From: Branchiostoma floridae
Taxonomy: Eukaryota > Chordata > Leptocardii > Amphioxiformes > Branchiostomatidae
NCBI RefSeq assembly: GCF_000003815.2
Contig: NW_023365716.1
Location: 962,662 to 1,026,661 of the forward strand
Direction of reading: 5' to 3'
DNA: 64,000 nucleotides
Positions 1 through 10,653 of this stretch are shown here, one piece after another (position 1 is the first letter of the stretch; each line of letters begins with the position of its first letter). A program made the position numbers and the translations under genes. The notes under the pieces are model-generated. The model ran no database searches. It saw only the letters and a program-made list of their open reading frames with translations, and had not been told where the DNA came from.

Positions 1-198
1 GGTTTTGGAAATGGTCATAGCCTGCGTAAGGCACACACGCGCTGTCGTCAGTGACACTGAAGTTAGGGCATTAAACATTCATAGTTAGGGTATAAAAGAC
101 TTGTTATTTTAATGATCACTTCAGTGTCACTGATGCCAGTTGAAACGTCTGACCGTTTCCAAAACCATATCCAGTTGCTTGAGTAACTGCTTTTCGCG
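1..198. mobile_element. MITE, 5' part cut by window edge
   Basis: The right end (about 165-198) is the same terminal sequence as the complete MITE at 14880-14997, including GTTGCTTGAGTAACT. Bases 1-16 are the inverted complement of about 150-167 with one mismatch. A second, inner inverted repeat (AGTGACACTGAAGT near 50 against ACTTCAGTGTCACT near 117) makes a nested hairpin. It is a longer member of the 14880 family and has no coding capacity. Confidence 0.6.
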
Positions 199-199
199 T

Positions 200-629
200 A
201 TCTTATCACCTGGATGTCTGACATACATCTATAGAGTTTTAGGTGTGACTATATCTATGTATGTGTCTGTATTTTACGTTTAAGACTTTTAGTTAGCAGC
301 GACACCTAGCTGCAGTTCAAAGTGAACCTCCATATCTGTCGCCTGTATGAGCTTACATATCGAAAAGAGCAAGCCGACTCCCCCCCCCCCCCCCTCATGA
401 CCTGGAGGTCAAGAGAGACTATGTAGGTAGGTAAAATTGTTTGCTGTACATTTTTCACACTTGTGGATTTTGTTTGTTTTTTGGTATATAAAAAGTAGAT
501 AACGGTGAAATTTCCTAGCTAGCTGCAAAGTAGTTACACTGAAAACACTTGGTTTTTCTCCTCTGCAGGTTCTTACATGCTTTGCTTTTTAGACATTTGA
601 GTTGCCTTGTTCTTGCACACTTTGCACAT
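200..629. other. 3' flank of gene A1, no gene
   Basis: This stretch holds one copy of the 41-bp unit containing GAGTTTTAGGTGT (about 225-270), a poly-C tract near 379-394, and spacer paralogous to 28850-29310 downstream of A5. No coding sequence is seen beyond decayed finger-linker similarity near 560-630. Confidence 0.5.
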
Positions 630-2014
630 CTAGGTCATTTTACTGGTGTGCGTTCTTTCATGTCGGTTTAAAGAGAATTTATCTACAGCAGAATAGTCGC
701 ACTGGTCACACTTGTAGGGTTTATCTCCTGTGTGGGTTCTCAGATGTGTATATAAGCTGGACTTGAAAGCTGTCCTGTACCCACACTCCCCACACATGTA
801 GGGCTTATCACCAGTGTGTTTTCTTATGTGCTTTACCAAATTCGATTTCTCTGCAGCAGAATAGCCGCACTGTTCACATTTGTAGGGTTTCTCTCCTGTA
901 TGGGTTTTCATATGTAGGGATAATCTACCCCTTCGAGCTGTCCTGTACCCACACTTCCCACACATGTAGGGTTTCTCACCTGTGTGGGTTCTCATGTGTA
1001 TGGATAAGTCATTATTTCGAGATGCTCTGTACCCACACTCCCCACACAGGTAGGGTTTCTTACTGGTGTGTTTTGCTAGATGTTTGTACAAGGTGGATTT
1101 GACTGCAGCAGAATAGTCACACTGGTTACATTTGAAAGGTTTTTCTCCAGTGTGGGTTCTCATATGTTTGGATAAGTCAGACTTTTGAAATGCTCTGTAC
1201 CCACACTCCCCACACATGTAGCGCTTATCACCGGTGTGTTTTGCAACATGTTGCTCCAAACTCGACTTATGTGCAGCAGAATAGTCACACTGGTCACACT
1301 TGTAGGGTTTGTCTCCTGTGTGGATTCTCATATGTGTGGATAAGTAAGATTTCCGAGCTGCCTTGTACCCGCACTCCCCACACATGTAAGGTTTTTCTCC
1401 TGTGTGGGTTCTCAAATGTACCAGTAAGTCAGACTTTTGAACTGCCCTGTACCCACACTCCCCACACATGTAGGGTTTCTCACCAGTGTGTTTAACAACA
1501 TGCCTTCCCACATCGCCTCTGCTCTCATGTACCTGTGAGGTTGATGTGTTGTCATGTTGAAGAAATTTCACATCACACGTTTCCTGCTGCAGGCCCATGT
1601 CTGTTGTCTGGGTCTCCCTGCTGTCACTCTCCTTCCCAGGGTGTTCTGTACAGTCCATCTCATTCCCAGGGCGTCCAGGATTTCCAGCACACAAGTTTGC
1701 AGTAGAAACCTCACAGCTGGGTTCTTCCGTTTCTGCTCTTACACCGCGCGTTTTGTCCCTTTCCTCGTCCTGCTGCCGTCCCGTGTCTGTTGTCTGCTCC
1801 CAACTGTTGTAAGTCTCGTTCCATGGATGTCCGGTTGGTAGAGTTGTGTTGTACCTTTCCTGGTCCTCGATGTCCGTTTTCTTGCACAGCACGTTCTCTT
1901 GTCCATCCTGTTGCCATCCAGTGTCTCCTGTCGGCTCCTCTTTGATGTGCGTCTCGTTCGCAGTTTGTTCCGCATGAAGCCCTTTAATGAGACCTAGTGA
2001 GGGGACTCCGCCAT
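630..2014 (-). CDS. C2H2 zinc-finger protein A1 (class A, 10 fingers; 5' end damaged at gap)
   Basis: Probable nuclear DNA-binding regulator. The N-terminal class A module has KGLHAEQTANETHIKEEP, the GDTGWQQD and TDTGRQQD motifs, and a METQTTD/RETQTTD-type segment. Ten C2H2 fingers follow (C-x2-C-x12-H-x3-H, TGEKP-like linkers). The protein ends HTSKMT and stop at 630. The second sumoylation site seen in relatives is lost here (GVRAE instead of GVKAE). The paralogue A5 shows that the start should be ATGGCGGAGTCC at 2014, but between that ATG and the module the sequence differs (10 nt against 11 in A5), putting a TAG in frame. This lies a few bases from the N gap, so an assembly error is as likely as a real mutation. 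The first exon and promoter are at 2631-2775. Confidence 0.8.
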
Positions 2015-2020
2015 ATCGAT

Positions 2021-2120
2021 NNNNNNNNNNNNNNNNNNNNNNNNNNNNNNNNNNNNNNNNNNNNNNNNNNNNNNNNNNNNNNNNNNNNNNNNNNNNNNNN
2101 NNNNNNNNNNNNNNNNNNNN
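2021..2120. other. assembly gap (100 N)
   Basis: Exactly 100 N. The sequence to its right (2121-2200) resembles 3'-flank sequence (ACCTGGAGGTCAAGGGACTA, as near 400), not the intron expected from paralogue A5. The scaffold join is therefore suspect. Confidence 0.95.
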
Positions 2121-2630
2121 CAACTCTCGATCTTCATGTCTACCTTGTCCCCCCAACGACCTGGAGGTCAAGGGACTAGGTAGGTAGGTAGGTAGGTAAA
2201 CCCTATTAAGCAAATACTCTACAGTGCGTTTAATAGAAGAATTGACAAATAAATATACAAAGGGAATTACTGTTAACGCCATCTGGTATCAGGTGGAAAC
2301 CATAGGGACATTTTTCGTATCATGGCGTTTGCACGGCCAAATAAACCATTATCTGGGCACTTCATCTATCATTTCGTGATTTCTGCGCCGTTTGTGACAG
2401 TAAATTGGAGGTAGGAGTCGATAACTGGCAACCATTATTAGTTTCATTATTTGACATCCATACAATTTACTTGCTGTAACCTCATATATGCACGCAGGTA
2501 CATAGCTCTGCATAGTTCAGTTCCACTGCCCCCCTCCCCATCAAATACTGATCGCAAACACACCTCTAATTCTAATTAAGCGCTGAACTAGCACCAACCA
2601 GGCAGCACTAACGACAACCAAGGGCCTTAC
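2121..2630. other. intron 1 of A1
   Basis: The part from about 2200 is collinear with intron 1 of A5 (31407-31970). It lacks the MITE found there at 31463-31673 and so gives the empty site. It also holds the C-rich CCCCCCTCCCC element near 2529 that recurs in every first intron of the cluster. Confidence 0.6.
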
Positions 2631-2775
2631 CTGTAGGTTTATGGTGGTAAGCGGTCTCCACGACTTCTGGAATTACGTAAAATTGCGTCGGTTCGGAGAT
2701 GAGGTCGAACACGTCGACGAAAACGCCAAACAAAATGGCGGTCAGATCATCGACAGGGCCAAGGTGAGAGGTCAC
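2631..2775 (-). promoter_or_regulatory. promoter and 5' exon of A1
   Basis: On the minus strand a consensus donor CTACAG|GTAAGG ends the exon at 2631. Upstream are CAAAATGGCGG (2731-2741, YY1-like) and AGGTGA-G-AGGTCA (2762-2774, a DR1 nuclear-receptor-type repeat). The order matches the other cluster promoters. The transcription start is not determined. Confidence 0.65.
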
Positions 2776-2779
2776 AAAC

Positions 2780-3790
2780 CTGATACCACCTTCACGATGG
2801 GTCAAACCACAGATCGCCGCATAAAGCTTTGCTCTTCTGGTTTTGAACCTGCGGAAAAAAAAAAAAACGTTCTAACTCTATTTCTACGCGTCTGACTTTT
2901 ATATAAATCAAGTTGAAATCTGGCATTAAGGCTGCTATGCCCAAGATCTATTTTTCAATTGACATTTAGAATTTGAAACACTGCGACGGCAATGCCATTT
3001 ATACTGAACTATATTTACAACACATATTTGGCTTTCTCTACGCTTCATTTATTTTCAGAAATCCTTGTCTTAATCAAGATAACACCACAATTGAATATAT
3101 CTCTACATATCTAACGGTAAAACTGCTAAGACGGGAGAATGAGGATTATCAGACGATATAAATCAACAGAAAATCATTGGCTTTGTTTACGCCTGTTTTA
3201 TTTTGACAACACTGAACCAAAAACGGTTCTCAAGTTTGTGTTATATACCATGCTTTATGCCAAATACTAAGAACCCATGTGTACAAACTACATATATGTG
3301 CCAAGTACATGCATATAACCACTATAAAAGGCGCGCGTATTGCTGTAAATGTTATTCTTTCGTATAAATCAAAGTCCAGAAAGTCCAGGATCCCAAGAAT
3401 TCAGGTTCCAACATGATTACTTATTAATTAAAGGTTAGCTACTAAAATGCTATAACTACCATAGGATTGTACGAAATAAATATGATAATCTTATATGCAA
3501 AACTTTTTTCTATCACTACAACATTTTTTCTACCGCTATAAGATTTGGCGATTACTTTCAATACTACAAGTGTGGTGCGGTGTTCACATTGTCCTATACA
3601 AAATGTTCATGTTCCGTAAGACACAGATTTCAGCTCATTTTCTCATCAACGTGTCTTTCTTTACAACATTGTGTGAAGGTCCTTAAAAAACAACATTTGC
3701 TCTGAGTGTGGCCCTCTCAAAAACAGCACCTACAGTTACTATACCTCATGCACAGGTAGAGTCATTTTGGCCCAGCTGTAAGGGGTTAGG
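2780..3790. other. spacer, paralogous to 32120-33560
   Basis: AT-rich spacer with no open gene. It aligns almost base for base with the spacer upstream of A5 but lacks the 29-bp minisatellite expansion seen there at 33098-33500. This is part of the large segmental duplication. Confidence 0.6.
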
Positions 3791-3891
3791 ATTGTACACT
3801 GACCACGCTTGTTGGGGGGTTCCCTGTGTGGATTATCATGTGTCTAAATAAGTTAGACCTTCCTGTTGTCCGAACCGACACTCCCCACACA

Positions 3892-5118
3892 TTAGGGTTT
3901 CTCACCTATGTGTTTTCTTTGATGTCGGTCCAAACTGGATTTCTGTGTTGCAGAATAGTCGCACTGGTCACACTTGTAGGGTCTTTCACCTGTGTGTGTT
4001 CTCATGTGTCGGGATAAGTGAGCCTTTTGAGTTGCCCTGTACCCACACTCCCCACACATGTAGGGTTTCTCACCGGTGTGACTTCTTAGATGGATGTCCA
4101 AAGTGAGTTTGTCTGCAGCAGAATAGTCACACCGGTCACATTTATAAGGTTTTTCTCCCGTATGTGTTCTCATGTGTCGGGATAAGTGGCACTTTTTAGC
4201 CGTCCTGTACCCACACTCCCAACACATGTAGGGTTTCTCACCACTGTGTTTTGCAACATGTTGCTCCAAACTCGATTTATGTGCAGCAGAATAGTCACAC
4301 TGGTCACATTTGTAGGGTTTTTCACCTGTATGGATTCTCATATGTACTGACAAGTTACACTTCTGAGCTGTCCTGAACCCGCACTCACCACACATGTAGG
4401 GTTTCTCACCAGTGTGTTTTCCTACATGTTGGTTCAAAGCGGATTTCTGCACTGCAGAATAGTCACATTGGTCACACTTGTAGGGTTTTTCTCCCGTATG
4501 GATTCTCATATGTATTGTTAAGTCAGACTTATGAGCTGTCCTGTACCCACACTCTCCACACATGTAGGGTTTCTCACCAGCGTGTTTAACCATATGCCTT
4601 CCCATACTGCCTCTGCTCTCCTGTACCTGTGAGGTTGATGTGTTGTCAGGATGGGGAAAGTTCACATCACACGTTTCCTGCTGCAGGCCCATGTCTGTTG
4701 TCTGGGTCTCCCTGCTGTCAATCTCCTTCCCAGGGTGTCTGGTATCGTACATCTCATTCCCAGGGTGTCTAGAATTTCCAGCACACAAGTTTGCAGTAGA
4801 AACCTCACAGCTGGGCTCTTCCATTTCTGCTTTTACACCGAACCTTTCGTCGTTTGGAGCGTCCCTTTCCTCGTCCTGCTGCCGTCCAGTGTCTGTTGCC
4901 TGCTCCCAAATGTTGTAAGTCTCGTTCCAAAGATGTCCAGTTGGTTGATAGTCGTACCTTTCCTGGTCCTCACTGTACGTTTCCTGGCACAGCACGGTCT
5001 CTTGTCCATCCTGTTGCCATCCAGTGTCTCCTGTCGGCTCCTCTTTGATGTGTGTCTCGTCTGCAGTTTGTTCCGCATGAAGTTCCTTAACAGGAGGCAC
5101 ACGTGTGAACTCCGCCAT
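3892..5118 (-). CDS. C2H2 zinc-finger protein A2 (class A, 8 fingers)
   Basis: A 408-residue class A protein. The start MAEFTRVPP follows directly a splice acceptor (CATCATTTCAG|AG ATGGCGGAG); the apparent upstream extension to 5202 is intron. The N-module carries IKEEP and VKAE (psi-K-x-E sumoylation consensus), three TDxGxQQ motifs and RETQT. Eight fingers follow, alternating CGECGYR and CDQCDYS types. The stop at 3892 (CCC TAA) comes from loss of two bases within the TAC ATG of a ninth finger, whose remains (RTTGRSNLFRHMIIHTG) can be read in another frame at 3830-3890. The protein is therefore shortened but otherwise intact. Its closest relative is A6. Confidence 0.85.
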   Translation of the reverse strand: MAEFTRVPPVKELHAEQTADETHIKEEPTGDTGWQQDGQETVLCQETYSEDQERYDYQPTGHLWNETYNIWEQATDTGRQQDEERDAPNDERFGVKAEMEEPSCEVSTANLCAGNSRHPGNEMYDTRHPGKEIDSRETQTTDMGLQQETCDVNFPHPDNTSTSQVQESRGSMGRHMVKHAGEKPYMCGECGYRTAHKSDLTIHMRIHTGEKPYKCDQCDYSAVQKSALNQHVGKHTGEKPYMCGECGFRTAQKCNLSVHMRIHTGEKPYKCDQCDYSAAHKSSLEQHVAKHSGEKPYMCWECGYRTAKKCHLSRHMRTHTGEKPYKCDRCDYSAADKLTLDIHLRSHTGEKPYMCGECGYRATQKAHLSRHMRTHTGERPYKCDQCDYSATQKSSLDRHQRKHIGEKP

Positions 5119-5374
5119 CTCTGAAATGATGGCAAAAATATGGGTAAAATACATTAATTCATGTACGTCGTTTGCACACAAGCAAGGGTTCACATTTGAC
5201 ACAAGAAATTCTTTTGTCCAACTAGTGGACCCGTTTTAGCAACTCGGGTGTGTTTCCAGTGATTTGCCAAGTACTAGTATTGCATTGTCTGCAGTCTCAG
5301 TAAATAAAATAAACAACAGTCGGATATATCCTACCTATATATACTAGCTATATATGTAACATGTATGTATTCTT

Positions 5375-5475
5375 CTCTCCCAGGGTTAGCCCTTGGCAAT
5401 AGCCTACGGCTAGTTGGTCAGCCCTGGCTGTTTGTATACAGCTGAACAAATAAACAAATAAACAAACAAATATAT
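5375..5475 (+). mobile_element. LINE 3' tail relic
   Basis: GGTTAGCCCTTGGCAATAGC followed by an (AACAAATA)-type tail resembles a CR1/L2-like 3' end. The same fragment sits at 35515-35615 in the paralogous intron, so it predates the segmental duplication. Confidence 0.45.
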
Positions 5476-5632
5476 ACAGGGGATTCAACAGCCTAGTTCA
5501 TGATTCTTTTTACAGGTACTTACTGACTCACAGATACTAAAAGAAAATAAAATAGACATAGATCACAGCAACATAGACACAGATAAACACAAAGATATAC
5601 ATACACAGGCACCTCAAGAGCTTTATCACCTG

Positions 5633-5686
<54 letters not shown>
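5633..5686. repeat. (GATT)n microsatellite
   Basis: About thirteen uninterrupted TGAT/GATT units. The paralogous intron has only two or three near 35777. Confidence 0.95.
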
Positions 5687-6348
5687 CCAACGTAGGTTCT
5701 GTGTTAGTATGACTCCGAGTTAGGGGCCGACGTAAGAATGGTTATAGAATAATAGAAAAGACGATATACAGAAGAACACTGTTAACATCAAAGTTATCAG
5801 TCATGTTTAAAAAAAATGGCACTGTAAGTTTTTGCTTCAGTCATAATTATGCCAAAATATTTCCTATTGAGTTGAGTTTGAATTTATTGTAATACCCTTT
5901 AGCTCATTAAGCTAATCTTCCAGGGCTATATGCAATGGGTTCTGGACATTTGATTGAATGGAACTCCAAATCTGCGCAAGTGGTGAACCCAGGATGTTAT
6001 ATAGAGATATAATCTCCTTGGGTGGACAGATTTTCCTCGCAGCTGATGAACAAAGATCTTTGCACGACTACATGCTATGTACATATTAAGACCGCATGAG
6101 CATAGTCATCGTCAAATAATCTATAATTAATAATCATCAAAGCAAGATTCGTGATTTCGTGATGCACCATTTCTGACTGTATATTGAAGGTACAAATCTA
6201 TATTTGGTAGTCGTTATATCACTTATTACACCCCTCCCCCCCCCCCCCCCACACACACACACACTACCGATCGTAAACACACTTCTATTTTAGTTTACCG
6301 CTGAACTAGCACCAACCAGGAATATTGGACGACACTCAAAGGCCTTAC

Positions 6349-6500
6349 CTGTGTGTCTATGGTATTTAGTGGTCTGCACGACTTCTGGAATCACGTAAAA
6401 ATCACGTAAGTTTGGAGGAGATGAACACCAGAGACGACGGCATAAAACAAAATGGCGGATGTCAGCTCATGAACAGGGCAAAGGCCAGAGGTCACAAACC
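6349..6500 (-). promoter_or_regulatory. promoter and 5' exon of A2, cut by LINE
   Basis: Minus-strand donor CACACAG|GTAAGG at 6349. CAAAATGGCGG lies at 6448-6458 and a degenerate DR1 ends in AGGTCA near 6493. The conserved block ends CACAAACCTGAT exactly where the LINE tail starts, so the promoter now has LINE 3' sequence immediately upstream. Confidence 0.6.
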
Positions 6501-9500
6501 TGATGATGATGATGATGATGATGAATGGTTTATTGGTAAAAAATCACTCGCAGCCTGTTTGGCTGAATTGCGGATTTCGTACAAATAATTTTGTCCAGCC
6601 AGAGCTAATTCTAGAAATATTAAAACATCTATAACATCAATTATATCTTAAACATTTAAATAACGATTAAAATTCTGACATTGATAAAGCCAAATACGTG
6701 CCTGTAGCAACACTTTAAAACACAACAGATATCCTTAGATACAAAGACATTAGGCATTCAAAAGGCGCACAACGTAGGGGATCGGCGAGTTTCTTAGTCT
6801 GTCAGTCCTACATTTCACATGTCGATATTTATCACAGTTTCTGGTGGTTCTGTTGTGATAGTCCGATCCCTTTGGTGGTAGCATTGACGGTCTGTGTCTC
6901 TCCAAGTAGGTTCCGAACTTAAAGCACAGATCTCGCCTGCGGTCCGACAGCAGTGGGATGTTTAAGTTCTTCCTGGCTTGTTCGTAGTTAGTGAAGTGTC
7001 TGCCTAGAATTGTCCGAACAGCTCTCCGCTGCACTGCCTCAAGCCTGTCTGACTGTGCACAGGTGAGGCCCGGATGCCAAACTGGCGCGCAATACTCCAG
7101 TACTGGTCTTACAAACGATGTGAAAATGGTGACAAGGTCCTGAGTGGGTAGGTTGAAATGTTTAAGCTTCCGCAAGAAGAAAAGCCGACCGTTAGCTTTC
7201 CCTATCATTCTGGTGACCTGCGTCTCCCATTTCAAGTCTTTCTGCAGCCACACCCCCAGAAGAAGCGTGATTGGCACAACCTCAAGGGGTAATCCATTAA
7301 TGGTGAGTACTGGCGGAGGGGGCGGACATTTCATAAAGCAGAACGTGATGACTTGGCATTTGTCTGGGTTAAGTAACATGTGGTTATTGCGAGACCAGTC
7401 AGTGAAACCGTCCAATTCATTCTGCATTGATGATGGTTCGAGGTAGTGGCGCGATTCTGCCATGGACAGATCATCAACATATTTCCACTGATTAATCAGT
7501 GCGTCCCTCATAGCGTCATCAAACACCACTAGAAAAATTAACGGACCTAGGAGCGTCCCTTGTGGCACTGAACAGGTCAGTACCTCCCAGTCAGAGAGTT
7601 GGCCTCCATAGCGAACTCTTTGCCGCCGCTGGGTTAGAAAGTCGCAGACCCACGGGATTAGTTCCCCCCGTACTCCGAGTCGTAACAACTTCTGGATGGC
7701 TAAAGTGTGGTCTATTCTATCAAAGGCTTTTGAAAAGTCTGTCATAACCATTGTGCAAATGTTCTTGGCCTTTTCAGATTCCCTACAGAGGAAGTCTATC
7801 AAGCTGACCAGATACAGTGTTGTAGAGCGGCCTTTTAGGCAACCAAACTGCTGTTGGTCCAGTGACGCACTTATGTCCTCCAAAATCCAGTTCGAAACGA
7901 AGGACTCGGTGACCTTGGCGAGTTGAGATGTTAGAGAAACTGGTCTCAGTTTGTCGACTGATGGAGGTTGTGACTTGGGTAAGGGCACTACTGTGGCGTC
8001 TTTCCATACTTGTGGGACGTAACCTTCCTTGAAAGAAGCATTCATCATGTCTGTGACCGGACCACTTATTTCACATGCAAATTCCTTCAGGATTCTAGTA
8101 CTCAACTGGTCTGGCCCCGACGCCTTGCCGGCCTTCAGTTTGCGCAGACGGTTGTAGGTATCCCACACGTTGACCTCAGGTGGGCATGACTTGACGGGCC
8201 TGTATGCTGGTAACTGTTCAGGATCCAGGGGAGGTCTTCCCTGTGCCACCCCTGCAAACTTCTTGTTGATGTGGTTTGCGATGAAAGTGTTGTCTGCTTC
8301 GTCTTGACCGGGGATGTTGAGTGAGAGCTCTGACTGCTGTATATTCAGGATGGTCTTTATCTCTCTGTACCAATCCGCCGGATTTTCTACCTTGAGATTT
8401 TGTACCCTGTCCCGGTAGAAAGACTTTCGCGCTTTTTTTACTTCTCTGTTCACCTTGTTACGCAGGTATTTCCACAAGGCAGTCTTGTTTTCTGAGAATG
8501 CTTTCTGCCGTCGGCGAATCATGTCCTTGATGTCTGGTTTTAACCACGGCTTGTCATTGTTGTGCATTGTTACCTGCTTGGTTGGGAAAAACTTGTTTAT
8601 AGCATCTTCCATTGTTGTGTAAAAGGCCTCGGCCTTGCCGGCACAGGTAGGAGATGTGTACACTTCGTCCCAGGATTGAGAACATATCCATTGGCCAAAG
8701 ACTCGGCGGTCGGAGTCGCGGATAGGTCTCACTGTCTTGCACTTGGTAAAGTTCTCTTTCCTTGTTATCTGCGGTTCCCACAAAACCGTGCTGTGATCAC
8801 TCAAACCCAAAGGGCTACATACTTGGGGAATTTTGTAGTGTTTCTCTAGATTGGTGATAATCAGGTCTAACATAGCCTGTCCTCTCGTTGGTTCTTTGAC
8901 GACCTGGGATAGGTTGTTTCCGTTGCAAAGTTGACCTATATCCAGGTGGTTGAAATCCCCCAACAGAATCATTCCAGCATCAGGGTTACGTGTCCGTATG
9001 TCGTCTGTGGCAGAGACGAGGTGTTCTAGCAGCAGTTCCTGGTGAGGTGAGGATGGCGGGTTGTAGACGGCACCCACGACAACTTGTGACACCCCTGTGG
9101 GCAGACGTCTCGGTCTTACTGACACCCATATACACTCCAGCTCAGGAGGAACAGTAATATCTGGTACCAGTCCAGCAGGTATGGAGTTCCTTACGTATAC
9201 GGCCACCCCTCCGCCTCTTCTTGTTGTGCGGCACTTGGAGAAGAGTGTGTACCCTTCAATAAAAAGACAGGACTCAGGGATGGTTGGGGAGAACCATGAT
9301 TCAGCCACTACACCAATATCCACACGGTGGTCTGACAGGTAGCTTTGGAACTCATCCAGCTTGTTGACGAGCGATCTGGGGTTGCACAGGCAAACAGAGG
9401 GAGTTGTTGCTTGTATGACACAAGTTGTGTCTTTCTTGGGCTTTACTTCACAGATAACCCGACTGTGTGTCCTTCGCCATGTGTCATTGTTGTTGTTAAA

Positions 9501-10130
9501 AACGGGGATAATTCGGTTCGTTACTCGGGTGGTGATCTGACGAGCCAAGTTTCTGCCCCCTCGACATCCTCTCGCATGGAAAACTCTTTTGATACCACAA
9601 TCAATGAGAGACCGCTTTACTGCATGTGTAAGTTTACTGTATGATCGGAGGGCTCGAAGAGTTGTCGACGAGTAGACCAGCTGTTTTAAAGACATCGTGT
9701 TAGGTGTGACCTGGAGTAACCCCGCCACGTAGCATACACAAACAGGTAAAAAGTTGCTGGTTTGTCCGATTTCCCCGATCCGAAAGTGACTTATACGTTA
9801 AAACATGTGGAGATTGTTCAAACTTGCCATGATCAGGATGATGTACTCCTGTATCCAAGGACAACGCTCCTCAGGACGCTGCATAGCAGGGTGGTTGGGG
9901 AATTCCTTTGTCTTGTAGCTTCCCTCCCCACGGTCGGCGTCACGCCAGGATCATGTCGAAAATCTCCGTCAATTTAGGCAAAAACGCTTCAAAAGGAGAG
10001 TCAGAAGTTGGAAAAGTCATAACTACACGTTTCTCCTTGTAGATTCCCCCTCGATGGTAACTTTCTGCACTGGAAACACTCTTTTTGGGCCTGGAAAGTG
10101 CAGGAGCTAAAGTAAGGTGGGGCTGCTGTA
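6501..10130 (-). mobile_element. CR1/L2-type LINE, near full length
   Basis: The element is oriented like the zinc-finger genes. The 3' end is a (TGA)n tail at 6501-6523 abutting the A2 promoter. The body includes one long ORF (6750-9695). The 5' end is set near 10130, where sequence homologous to 37770 resumes. No clear target duplication was found. Compared with the paralogous locus, about 1.1 kb of host spacer is missing, so insertion came with a deletion or a later rearrangement. Confidence 0.8.
6750..9695 (-). CDS. LINE ORF2: AP endonuclease and reverse transcriptase
   Basis: A 981-residue uninterrupted protein of a CR1/L2-like (Jockey superfamily) non-LTR retrotransposon. The first ATG of the frame, MSLKQLVYSS, is at 9695. 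The APE-type endonuclease is at about residues 100-310, with VAESWF, GGGVAVYVR, LLGDFNH and LSDHS. The RT core follows with RPVSLTS, MTDFSKAFDRID (motif A), SVPQGTLLGP (motif B), YVDDLS (motif C) and LNPDKCQVITF (motif D). The thumb-like C-terminal part has FVRPVLEYCAPVWHPGLT. No PHD, CCHC or RNase H domain is visible. All catalytic motifs are present and the frame is open, so it is a young copy; activity is not shown. No ORF1 is recognised upstream. Confidence 0.92.
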   Translation of the reverse strand: MSLKQLVYSSTTLRALRSYSKLTHAVKRSLIDCGIKRVFHARGCRGGRNLARQITTRVTNRIIPVFNNNNDTWRRTHSRVICEVKPKKDTTCVIQATTPSVCLCNPRSLVNKLDEFQSYLSDHRVDIGVVAESWFSPTIPESCLFIEGYTLFSKCRTTRRGGGVAVYVRNSIPAGLVPDITVPPELECIWVSVRPRRLPTGVSQVVVGAVYNPPSSPHQELLLEHLVSATDDIRTRNPDAGMILLGDFNHLDIGQLCNGNNLSQVVKEPTRGQAMLDLIITNLEKHYKIPQVCSPLGLSDHSTVLWEPQITRKENFTKCKTVRPIRDSDRRVFGQWICSQSWDEVYTSPTCAGKAEAFYTTMEDAINKFFPTKQVTMHNNDKPWLKPDIKDMIRRRQKAFSENKTALWKYLRNKVNREVKKARKSFYRDRVQNLKVENPADWYREIKTILNIQQSELSLNIPGQDEADNTFIANHINKKFAGVAQGRPPLDPEQLPAYRPVKSCPPEVNVWDTYNRLRKLKAGKASGPDQLSTRILKEFACEISGPVTDMMNASFKEGYVPQVWKDATVVPLPKSQPPSVDKLRPVSLTSQLAKVTESFVSNWILEDISASLDQQQFGCLKGRSTTLYLVSLIDFLCRESEKAKNICTMVMTDFSKAFDRIDHTLAIQKLLRLGVRGELIPWVCDFLTQRRQRVRYGGQLSDWEVLTCSVPQGTLLGPLIFLVVFDDAMRDALINQWKYVDDLSMAESRHYLEPSSMQNELDGFTDWSRNNHMLLNPDKCQVITFCFMKCPPPPPVLTINGLPLEVVPITLLLGVWLQKDLKWETQVTRMIGKANGRLFFLRKLKHFNLPTQDLVTIFTSFVRPVLEYCAPVWHPGLTCAQSDRLEAVQRRAVRTILGRHFTNYEQARKNLNIPLLSDRRRDLCFKFGTYLERHRPSMLPPKGSDYHNRTTRNCDKYRHVKCRTDRLRNSPIPYVVRLLNA

Positions 10131-10653
10131 AAAGCGCCGCCTATGTTCATTACGCAATATGCTAATTGTTATATATGTATATATTATGCTGCGAGATGTT
10201 GAAAACGTAGAGTTATCCTGTCGAACAAATTACACTAAAATAAAAATAAAAACACCAATACAAAAACGTCTAGATACTTCCGTGACATGTACAATTTCTA
10301 CAAGAAAATCTTTTTAAAAAGAAACAGACAACATTGAAAAAGACTGGTGCTGTTTAGTCGAAAATTTGGGCGAGTCCAATTTTTGTGTTGGAAATTACAG
10401 TTCAACTAGTTTAAGCAGAGACAGTCGAGTTTAACACAAAAATAAAAGGTAAATCTATGCATACGTAATAAAACTATATCAAGTACATAATCTACAACTA
10501 TAAAGTATTAGGCGCAATTTTAATCAGCCTTTAGTTCAACCCAACCTCTTGCTATAAATCCCGCCAGGCTATCTGAACATGTCTGCCTCTAATCTTGATT
10601 TCCTTTATACAGTTTTTTGACCCAGATACTGACCAAGTCTACAGATAACATCT
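10131..10653. other. 3' flank of A3
   Basis: Collinear with 37775-38165 downstream of A7, including TTATATATGTATATATTATG. AT-rich, with no gene. Confidence 0.6.

Larger units (their letters stand above)
5119..6348. other. intron 1 of A2
   Basis: Collinear with intron 1 of A6 (35268-36437). It contains a LINE-like 3' tail (5375-5475), a GATT microsatellite (5633-5686) absent from A6, and a C/CA-rich tract (6230-6265). Confidence 0.65.

Noticed and set aside
1190-1495. Plus-strand ORFs rich in HTGHTCRVFLLCGFSYV (also near 25343, 29702, 33667, 43256 and others)
   Set aside because: They are the antisense reading of finger arrays; the composition repeats exactly with the 84-bp finger period, and start and stop positions vary.
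4640-5124. Plus-strand ORFs MGKVHITRFLLQAHVCCLGLP... conserved in many copies
   Set aside because: Antisense of the N-module. Conserved only because the minus-strand protein is; no promoter or splice sites on the plus strand.
3892-5202. Longer start of A2 at 5202 (and similar for A4, A5, A6, A7, A8)
   Set aside because: The extension is intron sequence upstream of a clear TTTCAG or TTTTAG acceptor next to the ATGGCGG start.
9696-9728. LINE ORF starting at 9728
   Set aside because: That codon is GTG; the first ATG of the frame is at 9695.
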